Below are positions 54,767-64,000 of a DNA stretch of 64,000 bases, piece after piece (the first letter of the stretch is position 1; every line of letters begins with the position of its first letter). A model generated the notes under the pieces. The model worked only from the letters and a program-made list of their open reading frames with translations. It was not told where the DNA came from and did no database searches. The DNA comes from Sphingomonas endolithica (GTDB taxonomy: Bacteria; Pseudomonadota; Alphaproteobacteria; Sphingomonadales; Sphingomonadaceae). The stretch lies in NCBI RefSeq assembly GCF_025231525.1, contig NZ_CP103057.1, positions 3,606,501 to 3,670,500 of the forward strand, in the 5' to 3' direction. The position numbers and the translations under genes are program-made.

Positions 54767-55680
54767 TATTTGACCCGCTTGGCCTGCAATCGGCGGCGCT
54801 TGAGCTGCGCGATCACGCTGTCCCTGCCCGCCAGATGCCCGGCCCCGACCGCGACGAAGACGGTGCCCGGCTGCGCCATCCGCGCCGCCACCCAATCTGC
54901 CCAGCGCACGTTGCGTTCGGCGAGCAACACGCGGCCGATCTCCGGCGTCTCGCGCATGCCTTCGTTCAGCGTCTTGCCCAGCCGATCCGGCTTGCCCGCC
55001 GACCAATCTGCCACCATCGTCGCCAGCGTTTCGTTGACCTTGGGCAGTTCCTTGACCGTGCTTGCCAGGAACTTGATCTGCAGGTCTTCGGGCAGATTGT
55101 CGAAATAGCCGATCTGATGCTCCGCCGTCTCCAGCCCGGTGATCTGCTTGCCCGCCGCCTTGGCCGCCGCGGCCAGCACCGTCTCAGGGCCGTTGGTCAC
55201 GTCATAACCCGAGCGCAGTACCGGGATCAGCGACAATTGCGTCGCCGCCAGCCACGGATCGGCGCGGTCGAGTGCGGCCGCGGGCAGGTCGAGCTTGGCC
55301 AGTGCCGCCAGATAGGGCGCTCGATCCGCCGCCGGCAGCTTCTCGGTCAGCGTCTTGCCCGCAGTGGTGAAGCCCGCCTTCATGATGATGCCCTGCATCG
55401 CCGCCGGTTCGGGCTGGACCATCTCCAGCACCAATTGCTGGCTGGAATCGAACGCGTTCTTGACCGCCTCGTCGAACCAGCTGAGCCCGGGCTTCAGCAC
55501 ATGGATCGTGCCGAACAGGTAGATTGTGGTGTCGGCATCCTTCACCACCCACAAAGCGGGATCGGCATCGACGGTGGCGACCGGCACCGACGCCGGGGTT
55601 TGCGCGGCTGGTGCCTGGGCGACCGATGCGCCGGCGGTGAGGCAACCGACCAGGCCGGCAAGGAACTTCAGGGATCGCAA
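54763..55680 (-). CDS. TraB/GumN family secreted protein (first of tandem pair)
   Basis: The 305-residue protein has a signal peptide (MRSLKFLAGLVGCLTAGASVAQ) and the TraB/GumN domain: PALWVVKDADTTIYLFGTIHVLKPGLSWFDEAV, LLAERNVRWADWVAARM, FVAVGAGHLAGRDSVIAQLKRRRL. The GTIH and GAGHL motifs are the presumed active-site parts of this protease-like fold. It is a close paralogue of the following gene, which starts within its stop codon. Secreted, soluble; role unknown. Confidence 0.88.
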   Translation of the reverse strand: MRSLKFLAGLVGCLTAGASVAQAPAAQTPASVPVATVDADPALWVVKDADTTIYLFGTIHVLKPGLSWFDEAVKNAFDSSQQLVLEMVQPEPAAMQGIIMKAGFTTAGKTLTEKLPAADRAPYLAALAKLDLPAAALDRADPWLAATQLSLIPVLRSGYDVTNGPETVLAAAAKAAGKQITGLETAEHQIGYFDNLPEDLQIKFLASTVKELPKVNETLATMVADWSAGKPDRLGKTLNEGMRETPEIGRVLLAERNVRWADWVAARMAQPGTVFVAVGAGHLAGRDSVIAQLKRRRLQAKRVKY

Positions 55681-55832
55681 GGTCGTATCTCCATTGCGGC
55701 AAGCATGCCGGCCCGGCGTAGATAGCGTCTAATCGCGGCCGGACCACTACGCATCCGTCCGCAGGTTGACCCTAAATGTCCGGTAGGCCAAAGCGCACCC
55801 CAGCTTTTCCGCATCTGCCAGAGGTATCTTCC

Positions 55833-56726
55833 TTGAGCCAACCGCTCAGTTTCCAGCGCATGATCCTCAAGCTCCATGACTATTGGAGCGAACGCGGCTG
55901 CCTGATCCTCCAGCCCTATGACATGGAAATGGGTGCCGGCACGTTCCACACTGCGACAACGCTGCGTGCATTGGGCCCTGAGCCGTGGAATGCCGCCTTC
56001 GTCCAGCCGTGCCGCCGCCCCACCGATGGCCGCTACGGCGAGAACCCCAACCGGCTGCAGCATTATTACCAGTATCAGGTGATCCTGAAGCCCAGCCCGT
56101 CCGACCTGCAGGAATTGTATCTCGGCAGCCTCGCCGCGATCGGCATCGATTTCACCAAGCATGACATCCGCTTTGTCGAGGACGATTGGGAAAGCCCCAC
56201 GCTCGGCGCCTGGGGGCTGGGCTGGGAAGTGTGGTGCGACGGCATGGAAGTCACGCAGTTCACCTATTTCCAGCAGATGGGCGGCTTCGATTGCAAGCCG
56301 GTGGCGGGCGAACTGACCTACGGGCTGGAGCGGCTGGCGATGTATATTCAGGACAAGGACAGCGTGTACGATCTCGCGTTCAATGATGCGGGCGTCAGTT
56401 ACGGCGACGTCTTCCTCGAGAATGAGAAGCAGATGTCGAAATGGAATTTCGAGATCGCCGACACCGATGCGTTGTTCGATCTGTTCCGCAAGCATGTCGC
56501 CGAATGCGAGAACTCGCTGGAGGCCAAGCTGCCGATCCCGGCATACGAGCAGGCGATCAAGGCCAGCCACGTGTTCAACCTGCTGCAGGCGCGCGGCGTG
56601 ATCTCGGTCGCCGAACGCCAGGCCTATATGGGCCGCGTCCGCGATCTCGCGAAAGGCAGCTGCCAGGCCTGGATCGAAGGCAACACGCCCACCTGGCAAG
56701 CAAAGTATCCGGGGTGGACGGCATGA
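55833..56726 (+). CDS. glyQ: Glycyl-tRNA synthetase alpha subunit
   Basis: The 297-residue catalytic subunit of the tetrameric glycyl-tRNA synthetase begins [38 protein letters not shown]. It has [62 protein letters not shown] and the conserved C-terminus. I favour the TTG at 55833, with GAGG eight bases upstream, because the family usually starts at MSQPLSFQ; an ATG at 55776 would add 19 residues. glyS starts at its stop (ATGA). Confidence 0.95.
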   Translation: MSQPLSFQRMILKLHDYWSERGCLILQPYDMEMGAGTFHTATTLRALGPEPWNAAFVQPCRRPTDGRYGENPNRLQHYYQYQVILKPSPSDLQELYLGSLAAIGIDFTKHDIRFVEDDWESPTLGAWGLGWEVWCDGMEVTQFTYFQQMGGFDCKPVAGELTYGLERLAMYIQDKDSVYDLAFNDAGVSYGDVFLENEKQMSKWNFEIADTDALFDLFRKHVAECENSLEAKLPIPAYEQAIKASHVFNLLQARGVISVAERQAYMGRVRDLAKGSCQAWIEGNTPTWQAKYPGWTA

Positions 56727-59119
56727 CCGATTTCCTCCTCGAACTCCGTTCCGAAGAGACCCCCGCGCGCATGCAGGACAAGGCGCGCGAGGATCTCGCC
56801 CGCTTGTTCGCTGCCGAGCTGACCAAGGCCGGCCTGTCCGCGCCCGAACTCGTCACCTACGCCACGCCGCGCCGCCTGGTGCTGATCGCCCGCGATCTTC
56901 CCACGGAAACCGTCGCGGTCAGCGAAGAGACAAAGGGCCCCAAGACCAGCGCGCCACCGCAGGCGCTGGAAGGCTTTTTGCGCAAGACCGGCCTCACCCG
57001 CGATCAACTGGTCGAACGCGACGGCGTGCTGTTCGCCGTGATCGACAAGCCCGGCCGCGCCACCGCTGACGTGCTCGCGCAAGCCATCCCGGCGATCGTC
57101 CGCGCCTTCCCCTGGCCGAAATCGATGCGCTGGGGCAGCTCAAGCACCACCACCGAAAGCCCGAAATGGGTCCGCCCGCTGCAGGGCATCGTCGCCCTGC
57201 TCGGCGAGGAGATCGTGCCCTTTGAGATCGCCGGCGTGACCAGCGGCGCCGCGACGGTCGGCCATCGCTTCCATCATCCGGGCGTCATCACGATCGGCTC
57301 GGCATCCGATTATGCCGAGAAATTGCGCGCCTGCCACGTTATCGTCGATCACGAGGAACGCCGCCAGATCATCGCGCTCGGCGCGACGATGGCCGCGCGG
57401 AAGGCCGGGCTCGAACTGATCCAGGACGAGGGCCTGCTGATCGAGAATGCCGGCCTCACCGAATGGCCGGTGCCGCTGCTCGGCCGCTTCGACGAGGCGT
57501 TTCTCGATGTGCCGCCGGAAGTGATCCAGCTCACCGCGCGCGTGAACCAGAAGTATTTCGTCTGCCGTGATGCTGACGGCAAGTTGGCCAATGCGTTCGT
57601 CTGCACCGCCAATATCGATGCCGCAGACGGCGGGCAGAAGATCGTCGAGGGTAACCGCAAGGTGCTTGCCGCGCGGCTGTCGGACGCGAAGTTCTTCTAC
57701 GAGACTGATCTCAGGGTGCCGCTCGACATGCAGGCCGAGAAGCTCGGGCAGATCGTGTTCCACGAAAAGCTTGGCACGCTTGCCGACAAAGTCGACCGCG
57801 TGGCGAAGCTGGCGAGATGGCTGGTGGAAGAGGGGATTATCCGTGCTCCTGCGAACGCAGGAGCCCAGGGTGATGTAGCGCTATCCGACCCTGGGCTCCT
57901 GCGTTCGCAGGAGCACTTGGCTGCGCAAGCCGAACACGCCGCCCGTCTCGCCAAGGCGGATCTCGTCACCGGCATGGTCGGCGAATTCCCTGAGCTGCAG
58001 GGCCTGATGGGCGGCTATTACGCGGCAGCGCAGGGCGAAGACCCCGCCGTCGCCGCCGCAATCCGCGATCATTACAAGCCGGTCGGGCAGGGCGACGACG
58101 TGCCGACCGATCCGGTCACGGTGGCGGTGTCGCTGGCGGACAAGCTGGATACTATCGTCAGTTTCTTCAGCATCGGCGAGAAACCTACTGGGTCGAAAGA
58201 CCCATTCGCGTTACGTCGCGCCGCGCTGGGCATCATTGCTATCGTGAAGAGCAATAGGTGCAGGGTCGGAGTTGTGTTCGCCGCATTTCACGCAATCGCG
58301 CCTAGACTTATCGCTCAGCAAAGAGAGATTGATCGCGCTCCACTTCTGAGCGCCCTTCCAGCGATTACGGAGTTGGTTAGCAAAAGTACAGCTGAGCACT
58401 TCATGCGCGGCATTATCGCCGCGGTTGAGGACATGCCGGACCCACGCCAGCTCGACTTTAAGATGTTTGAGCCCGCGCTTCGAGCATCCGCCGAGGTGAG
58501 GGACTTTCTACTTGATCGCCTTGAGGTTTCTGAGCGTCAGGAGGGCGTAAGAGCCGACATCATTCGTGCAGCGCAAATTGTCGACGGGAATCGAGGAAAG
58601 GAGGACGATCTCGTCCGCCTGCTCGCCCGCGTCCACGCGCTGCAGGCGTTCGTCGGCACGCCCGATGGCGCGAACCTGCTCGCCGGGTACAAGCGTGCGG
58701 CGAATATTCTGAAGAAGGAAGGGGTTTCTTCCACCCCTCTCCCATTGGGAGAGGGGCAAGGCGCGCGAGCGCCGCGGGGTGAGGGCGACGGCGAAGCGTC
58801 ACCCTCACCCGACCTCGCTGCGCTCGGCCACCCTCTCCCGGAGGGAGAGGGCATTAGCTACACCCCCGAACCAGCAGAAGCCGATCTCATCCGCGCACTC
58901 GATATGGCCGCCCCCCAGGCAGCATCCGCCGTCGAAGACGAAGACTTCGAAGGCGCGATGGCGGCGTTGGCCACGCTGCGCGCGCCGATCGATGCGTTCT
59001 TTGAAGCCGTGACCGTCAACGATCCCGAACCCGCCAAACGTACCGCGCGGCTCGCGCTGCTCGCGCGCGTGCGGGCCGCGGTGCACCAGGTCGCCGACTT
59101 TTCCAAGATCGAGGGTTGA
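56723..59119 (+). CDS. glyS: Glycyl-tRNA synthetase beta subunit, with two repeat insertions and an atypical patch
   Basis: The 798-residue subunit is about 110 longer than the 689-residue E. coli GlyS. The start [21 protein letters not shown] and blocks such as [70 protein letters not shown] and [16 protein letters not shown] are family-like. Two repeats read through in frame: residues about 374-398 (family E) and 671-710 (family F). Residues about 488-626 use AT-richer codons (AGG, AGA, TTA, AAA) and diverge from the usual sequence. ATG 56723 overlaps the glyQ stop. The gene looks intact. Confidence 0.93.
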   Translation: MTDFLLELRSEETPARMQDKAREDLARLFAAELTKAGLSAPELVTYATPRRLVLIARDLPTETVAVSEETKGPKTSAPPQALEGFLRKTGLTRDQLVERDGVLFAVIDKPGRATADVLAQAIPAIVRAFPWPKSMRWGSSSTTTESPKWVRPLQGIVALLGEEIVPFEIAGVTSGAATVGHRFHHPGVITIGSASDYAEKLRACHVIVDHEERRQIIALGATMAARKAGLELIQDEGLLIENAGLTEWPVPLLGRFDEAFLDVPPEVIQLTARVNQKYFVCRDADGKLANAFVCTANIDAADGGQKIVEGNRKVLAARLSDAKFFYETDLRVPLDMQAEKLGQIVFHEKLGTLADKVDRVAKLARWLVEEGIIRAPANAGAQGDVALSDPGLLRSQEHLAAQAEHAARLAKADLVTGMVGEFPELQGLMGGYYAAAQGEDPAVAAAIRDHYKPVGQGDDVPTDPVTVAVSLADKLDTIVSFFSIGEKPTGSKDPFALRRAALGIIAIVKSNRCRVGVVFAAFHAIAPRLIAQQREIDRAPLLSALPAITELVSKSTAEHFMRGIIAAVEDMPDPRQLDFKMFEPALRASAEVRDFLLDRLEVSERQEGVRADIIRAAQIVDGNRGKEDDLVRLLARVHALQAFVGTPDGANLLAGYKRAANILKKEGVSSTPLPLGEGQGARAPRGEGDGEASPSPDLAALGHPLPEGEGISYTPEPAEADLIRALDMAAPQAASAVEDEDFEGAMAALATLRAPIDAFFEAVTVNDPEPAKRTARLALLARVRAAVHQVADFSKIEG
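57843..57916. repeat. Family E repeat inside glyS
   Basis: The 74-base copy (GTGCTCCTGCGAACGCAGGA ... GTTCGCAGGAGCAC) is nearly identical in arms to the intergenic copy at 47847-47924. It encodes residues about 374-398 of GlyS, with no stop codon in the reading frame used. Confidence 0.9.
58733..58851. repeat. Family F repeat inside glyS
   Basis: CCCCTCTCCCATTGGGAGAG at 58734 and its partner CCCTCTCCCGGAGGGAGAGG, ending near 58850, enclose GGGTGAGGGCGACG...CGTCACCCTCACCC. It encodes residues about 671-710 (Gly/Pro/Glu-rich) close to the C-terminal domain and is similar to the intergenic repeats at 52797-52980. Confidence 0.85.
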
Positions 59120-59192
59120 GCGCCGTTCTTGGCCTGACCTTCGCCTGACCTTCCGCCTCCCCAGGCCCACGACACTCACAAGGGACTGAGCA

Positions 59193-61856
<2,664 letters not shown>

Positions 61857-61910
61857 CCACCGCCTTGAGCACCACCCCGGCGTTCCCCGGGGTGGAAGCA
61901 GTGAGGAAGG

Positions 61911-62618
61911 TCAGCGCGGCGGAAAGCGCTCCGCATGCTCGGTGTCCCGTCCGGCCTGCAGCAATTCCGCCTGATCGCGCCATTGCTCGCGGGTGATGGT
62001 GCCCACCGGCAGCGACAGCCGCTGCTCCAGCGCCATCTCGTCGACTGCGGACATCTCGGTGATGTCCTGATATCGCGTGACGCCCAGTGCGAACAGGCTG
62101 GTCTTCAGCGCATGATCGATGCCCCTGATCCGCTCCAGATCCGCTGTATGGCCATTGCGGAACCAGCTTTTGGTCGCTGGCTCGGCTGCGGGAACGACAT
62201 CGGGCGTATCGCGCGCCAGAGTCGGCGCGGGAAATGCCGGTACGGCGGCGGAAGCAGCGACCTTGTGCGTGCTTTCAGCGTGAGGCTCGCGGATCGGATG
62301 CTGAACCGCCGGGGTGGCGTCCGACACGGCAGGCGCCAACGACGGCGCGCTTTGGCTCGCCTGGTGATCGACCAAGGATGCGCGCTCGGTCGCGCTGTCC
62401 CGTAGCGTCGCATTCTCCCGCTCCAGTTCGGCGATGCGCCGGTTGGCGTCGCGCAGGCGGAGATCGGCGTCACGGCGGAACTGAGCGTAATTGTCGCTCT
62501 CGTCCTTGAAACGCTGCCGCCACTTGCGGCCGCCGGGATGCAGCCCAAGCCCGAGCAGCAGCCCGCCAAAGAACAGGATCACCAGAACGATCAGCTGGGA
62601 GAAGGTGGTGAACAGCAT
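61911..62618 (-). CDS. Membrane-anchored coiled-coil protein with helix-hairpin-helix-like domain
   Basis: The 235-residue protein has an N-terminal membrane helix (LFTTFSQLIVLVILFFGGLLLGLGLHPGG, residues 2-30). A coiled coil follows (about 35-80, FKDESDNYAQFRRDADLRLRDANRRIAELERENATLRD), then a disordered Pro/Ala linker to about 150. The C-terminal domain DLERIRGIDHALKTSLFALGVTRYQDITEMSAVDEMALEQRL resembles helix-hairpin-helix domains of the 'predicted 5' DNA nuclease' group. No catalytic site is evident. Function unknown; a scaffold or nucleic-acid-binding membrane protein is possible. Confidence 0.72.
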   Translation of the reverse strand: MLFTTFSQLIVLVILFFGGLLLGLGLHPGGRKWRQRFKDESDNYAQFRRDADLRLRDANRRIAELERENATLRDSATERASLVDHQASQSAPSLAPAVSDATPAVQHPIREPHAESTHKVAASAAVPAFPAPTLARDTPDVVPAAEPATKSWFRNGHTADLERIRGIDHALKTSLFALGVTRYQDITEMSAVDEMALEQRLSLPVGTITREQWRDQAELLQAGRDTEHAERFPPR

Positions 62619-62704
62619 CGTTGCGAAGACCTTTGCCGAAATTACGCGCCGGGCAACCGGCTAGACCCCGATCCTGATCCTTTGTCGCAGCGGGATCAAG
62701 CGGG

Positions 62705-63697
62705 TTACATCCCCTTGAACGCGTCCGAGATCGAGCAAGCCGCCGGTCCGAGGATGACGACGAACAGCACCGGCAGGATGAACAGGATCAACGGCACGGT
62801 CATGATCGCTGGCAGGCGGGCGGCTTTTTCCTCGGCGCGCATCATGCGCTCGTTGCGGAACTCGCCGGACAGCACGCGCAATGCCGAGGCAAGCGGCGTG
62901 CCGTATTTCTCGGTCTGCACCATCGTCGTGACCACGCCTTTGACCGCATCCAGATTGACCCGCATGGCGAGATTTTCGAACGCCTGCCGCCGTTCGGACA
63001 GAAAGCCGAGTTCGATAGCGGTCAACGTGAACTCATCGCCCAGTTCGGGATAGGCGCGGCCGAGTTCGCGGGCGACGCGGTGGAAGGCGGCATCCACCGT
63101 GAGGCCAGCCTCGGCGCAGATCACCAGCAGGTCGAGCGCATCGGGCAAACCTTTGCGGATCGCGTGCGACCTTTTGGTGATCTTGTTCTTGAGAAAGATG
63201 TCGGGCGCTTTGTAGGACAGGATCAGCGTCCCGGCGACGATCGCGTAACGCTTTAGCGGCCCATAAGTGGGGAACATGTCGGTGCCGTAGACGAGGTAGA
63301 TCGCCAGCGCTCCGAACACGATCGGCAGGACAAGGCGCCCGAAGATGACGGCGACGGCATATTCCTTGGACCGGATGCCTGCCTGCATCAGCTTAATCTG
63401 CGCGGCTTTGACCTGGCTGTCCTGCAGCACTTTCATGCCCGACAGCAGCGCCTTCATGCGATCGGTCGTCTCGTTCTTGGTGACGAGCTTCGCGCGGCGT
63501 TTGGTGGAGGCCGTAATGCCGGCCTTCAATTGCTCGCGTCGCTCGTTCAACGCCTTCACGCGCTTCGTCATCGGGTCGCGGACGGTCATTGCGGCGTAGA
63601 CCGCCAGCAGTACCGCGAACGCAGCAACGCCGGCGAGCAACGTCGCCACCATGAAAACATCGACCCCTAAGATCGTCGGACCGGCCGTCTCGCCCAT
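62705..63697 (-). CDS. tadC: Tad pilus inner-membrane protein TadC
   Basis: The 330-residue type II secretion F-family membrane protein belongs to the tight-adherence pilus. It has helices at about 15-37, 118-160 and 300-318. The F-domain is KGLPDALDLLVICAEAGLTVDAAFHRVARELG, with LGDEFTLTAIELGFLSERRQAFENLAMR and a later GTPLASALRVLSGEFRNERM. With TadB it forms the platform for pilin export. tadB lies just upstream on the same strand (41 bases), supporting the pair; more tad genes should follow outside the window. Confidence 0.9.
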   Translation of the reverse strand: MGETAGPTILGVDVFMVATLLAGVAAFAVLLAVYAAMTVRDPMTKRVKALNERREQLKAGITASTKRRAKLVTKNETTDRMKALLSGMKVLQDSQVKAAQIKLMQAGIRSKEYAVAVIFGRLVLPIVFGALAIYLVYGTDMFPTYGPLKRYAIVAGTLILSYKAPDIFLKNKITKRSHAIRKGLPDALDLLVICAEAGLTVDAAFHRVARELGRAYPELGDEFTLTAIELGFLSERRQAFENLAMRVNLDAVKGVVTTMVQTEKYGTPLASALRVLSGEFRNERMMRAEEKAARLPAIMTVPLILFILPVLFVVILGPAACSISDAFKGM

Positions 63698-63737
63698 GAT
63701 GTTCGTTGCGTTCCCTTGAGAGTTCGAAGATCGAAGG

Positions 63738-64000
63738 TCAGATTTCGAAATTGATCATCTTGGCCATGATGAAGGCGCCGATCGCCATCCAGCACATACC
63801 GCCCATGCCGGCGACCATCAGCCGCTGGTCGATGAAGAAGTTCTGCATGTATGTGCCGTTGATAAACCAGATCAGGCCGAATACGATAAAGGGCAGGGCT
63901 CCGATAATGTAGGCCGAGGCTTTGGACTCGGACGACATTGCCTTGATCTTCAGCTTCATTTGCCCGCGCATGCGCAGCACGTTGGCTAGATTGGCAAGTG
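63738..64000 (-). CDS. tadB: Tad pilus inner-membrane protein TadB, C-terminal part
   Basis: The open frame continues beyond the right edge. The visible last 86 residues end with MRGQMKLKIKAMSSESKASAYIIGALPFIVFGLIWF and a second helix VAGMGGMCWMAIGAFIMAKMINFEI. The KAMSSESKASAYIIGALPF segment is the usual TadB C-terminal F-domain end. The upstream residues LANLANVLR also fit. The stop lies 41 bases from the tadC start, as in other tad operons. Confidence 0.88.
   Translation of the reverse strand, partial: LANLANVLRMRGQMKLKIKAMSSESKASAYIIGALPFIVFGLIWFINGTYMQNFFIDQRLMVAGMGGMCWMAIGAFIMAKMINFEI

Overview
The window reads as a chromosomal segment of a high-GC alphaproteobacterium of the order Sphingomonadales, most likely Sphingomonas or a close relative. 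The basis is: a GcrA cell-cycle regulator; an F0-only ATP synthase operon with both b and b' subunits (the split arrangement of Alphaproteobacteria); a petABC bc1 operon; dnaK-dnaJ; the argD-argF-hslO block; several small proteins of the kind I know from sphingomonads; and many palindromic intergenic repeats. I see no rRNA, tRNA, CRISPR array, prophage or insertion sequence. Almost all of the window is housekeeping sequence, coding on both strands.

Layout. 0-7.6 kb: the end of grpE, a small membrane protein, threonine synthase, an indoleamine 2,3-dioxygenase family protein, a HExxH protein, a PCuAC copper chaperone, dnaK and dnaJ. 7.6-10.9 kb: a 27-residue membrane peptide, purB, an EF-hand protein and radC. 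11-13.6 kb: the F0 ATP synthase operon (atpI-B-E-F'-F). 13.6-25.9 kb: uvrC coupled to a polysaccharide deacetylase and a FemAB/BioF2-like acyltransferase, then recO, leuB, a PMT-type glycosyltransferase, the overlapping chain metZ-apaG-LysR-GNAT-small membrane protein, and a beta-lactamase-fold hydrolase. 26-31 kb: parE, an outer-membrane barrel, gcrA and an ABC-2 permease. 31-36 kb: argD, argF, hslO, queC and queE. 36.5-42 kb: secreted and lipoprotein unknowns, lipB, two related membrane proteins, a GNAT, hemF and trmL. 42-46 kb: petABC and a Gly/Tyr/Arg-rich lipoprotein. 46-53.7 kb: a MaoC hydratase, a nucleotide pyrophosphatase family lipoprotein, a three-gene Met/His-rich membrane module abutting ychF, a 2OG-Fe(II) oxygenase family protein, pth and rplY. 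53.9-64 kb: two tandem TraB/GumN proteins, glyQ, glyS, ppdK, a coiled-coil/helix-hairpin-helix membrane protein, tadC and the end of tadB.

The most unusual feature is the palindromic repeats. At least six families of paired inverted repeats fill nearly every convergent or long intergenic gap. Three copies lie in frame inside genes: one in the N-terminal part of the outer-membrane protein at 47934-49361, and two in glyS. glyS also carries a patch of about 400 bp with AT-richer, atypical codon use. Other points are a cistron with no ATG/GTG/TTG start that fits a CTG start overlapping the previous stop codon, a short membrane peptide next to a 29-nt perfect palindrome, and an uncharacterised Met/His-rich envelope module directly behind ychF. 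I saw no clear new defence system or biosynthetic cluster.
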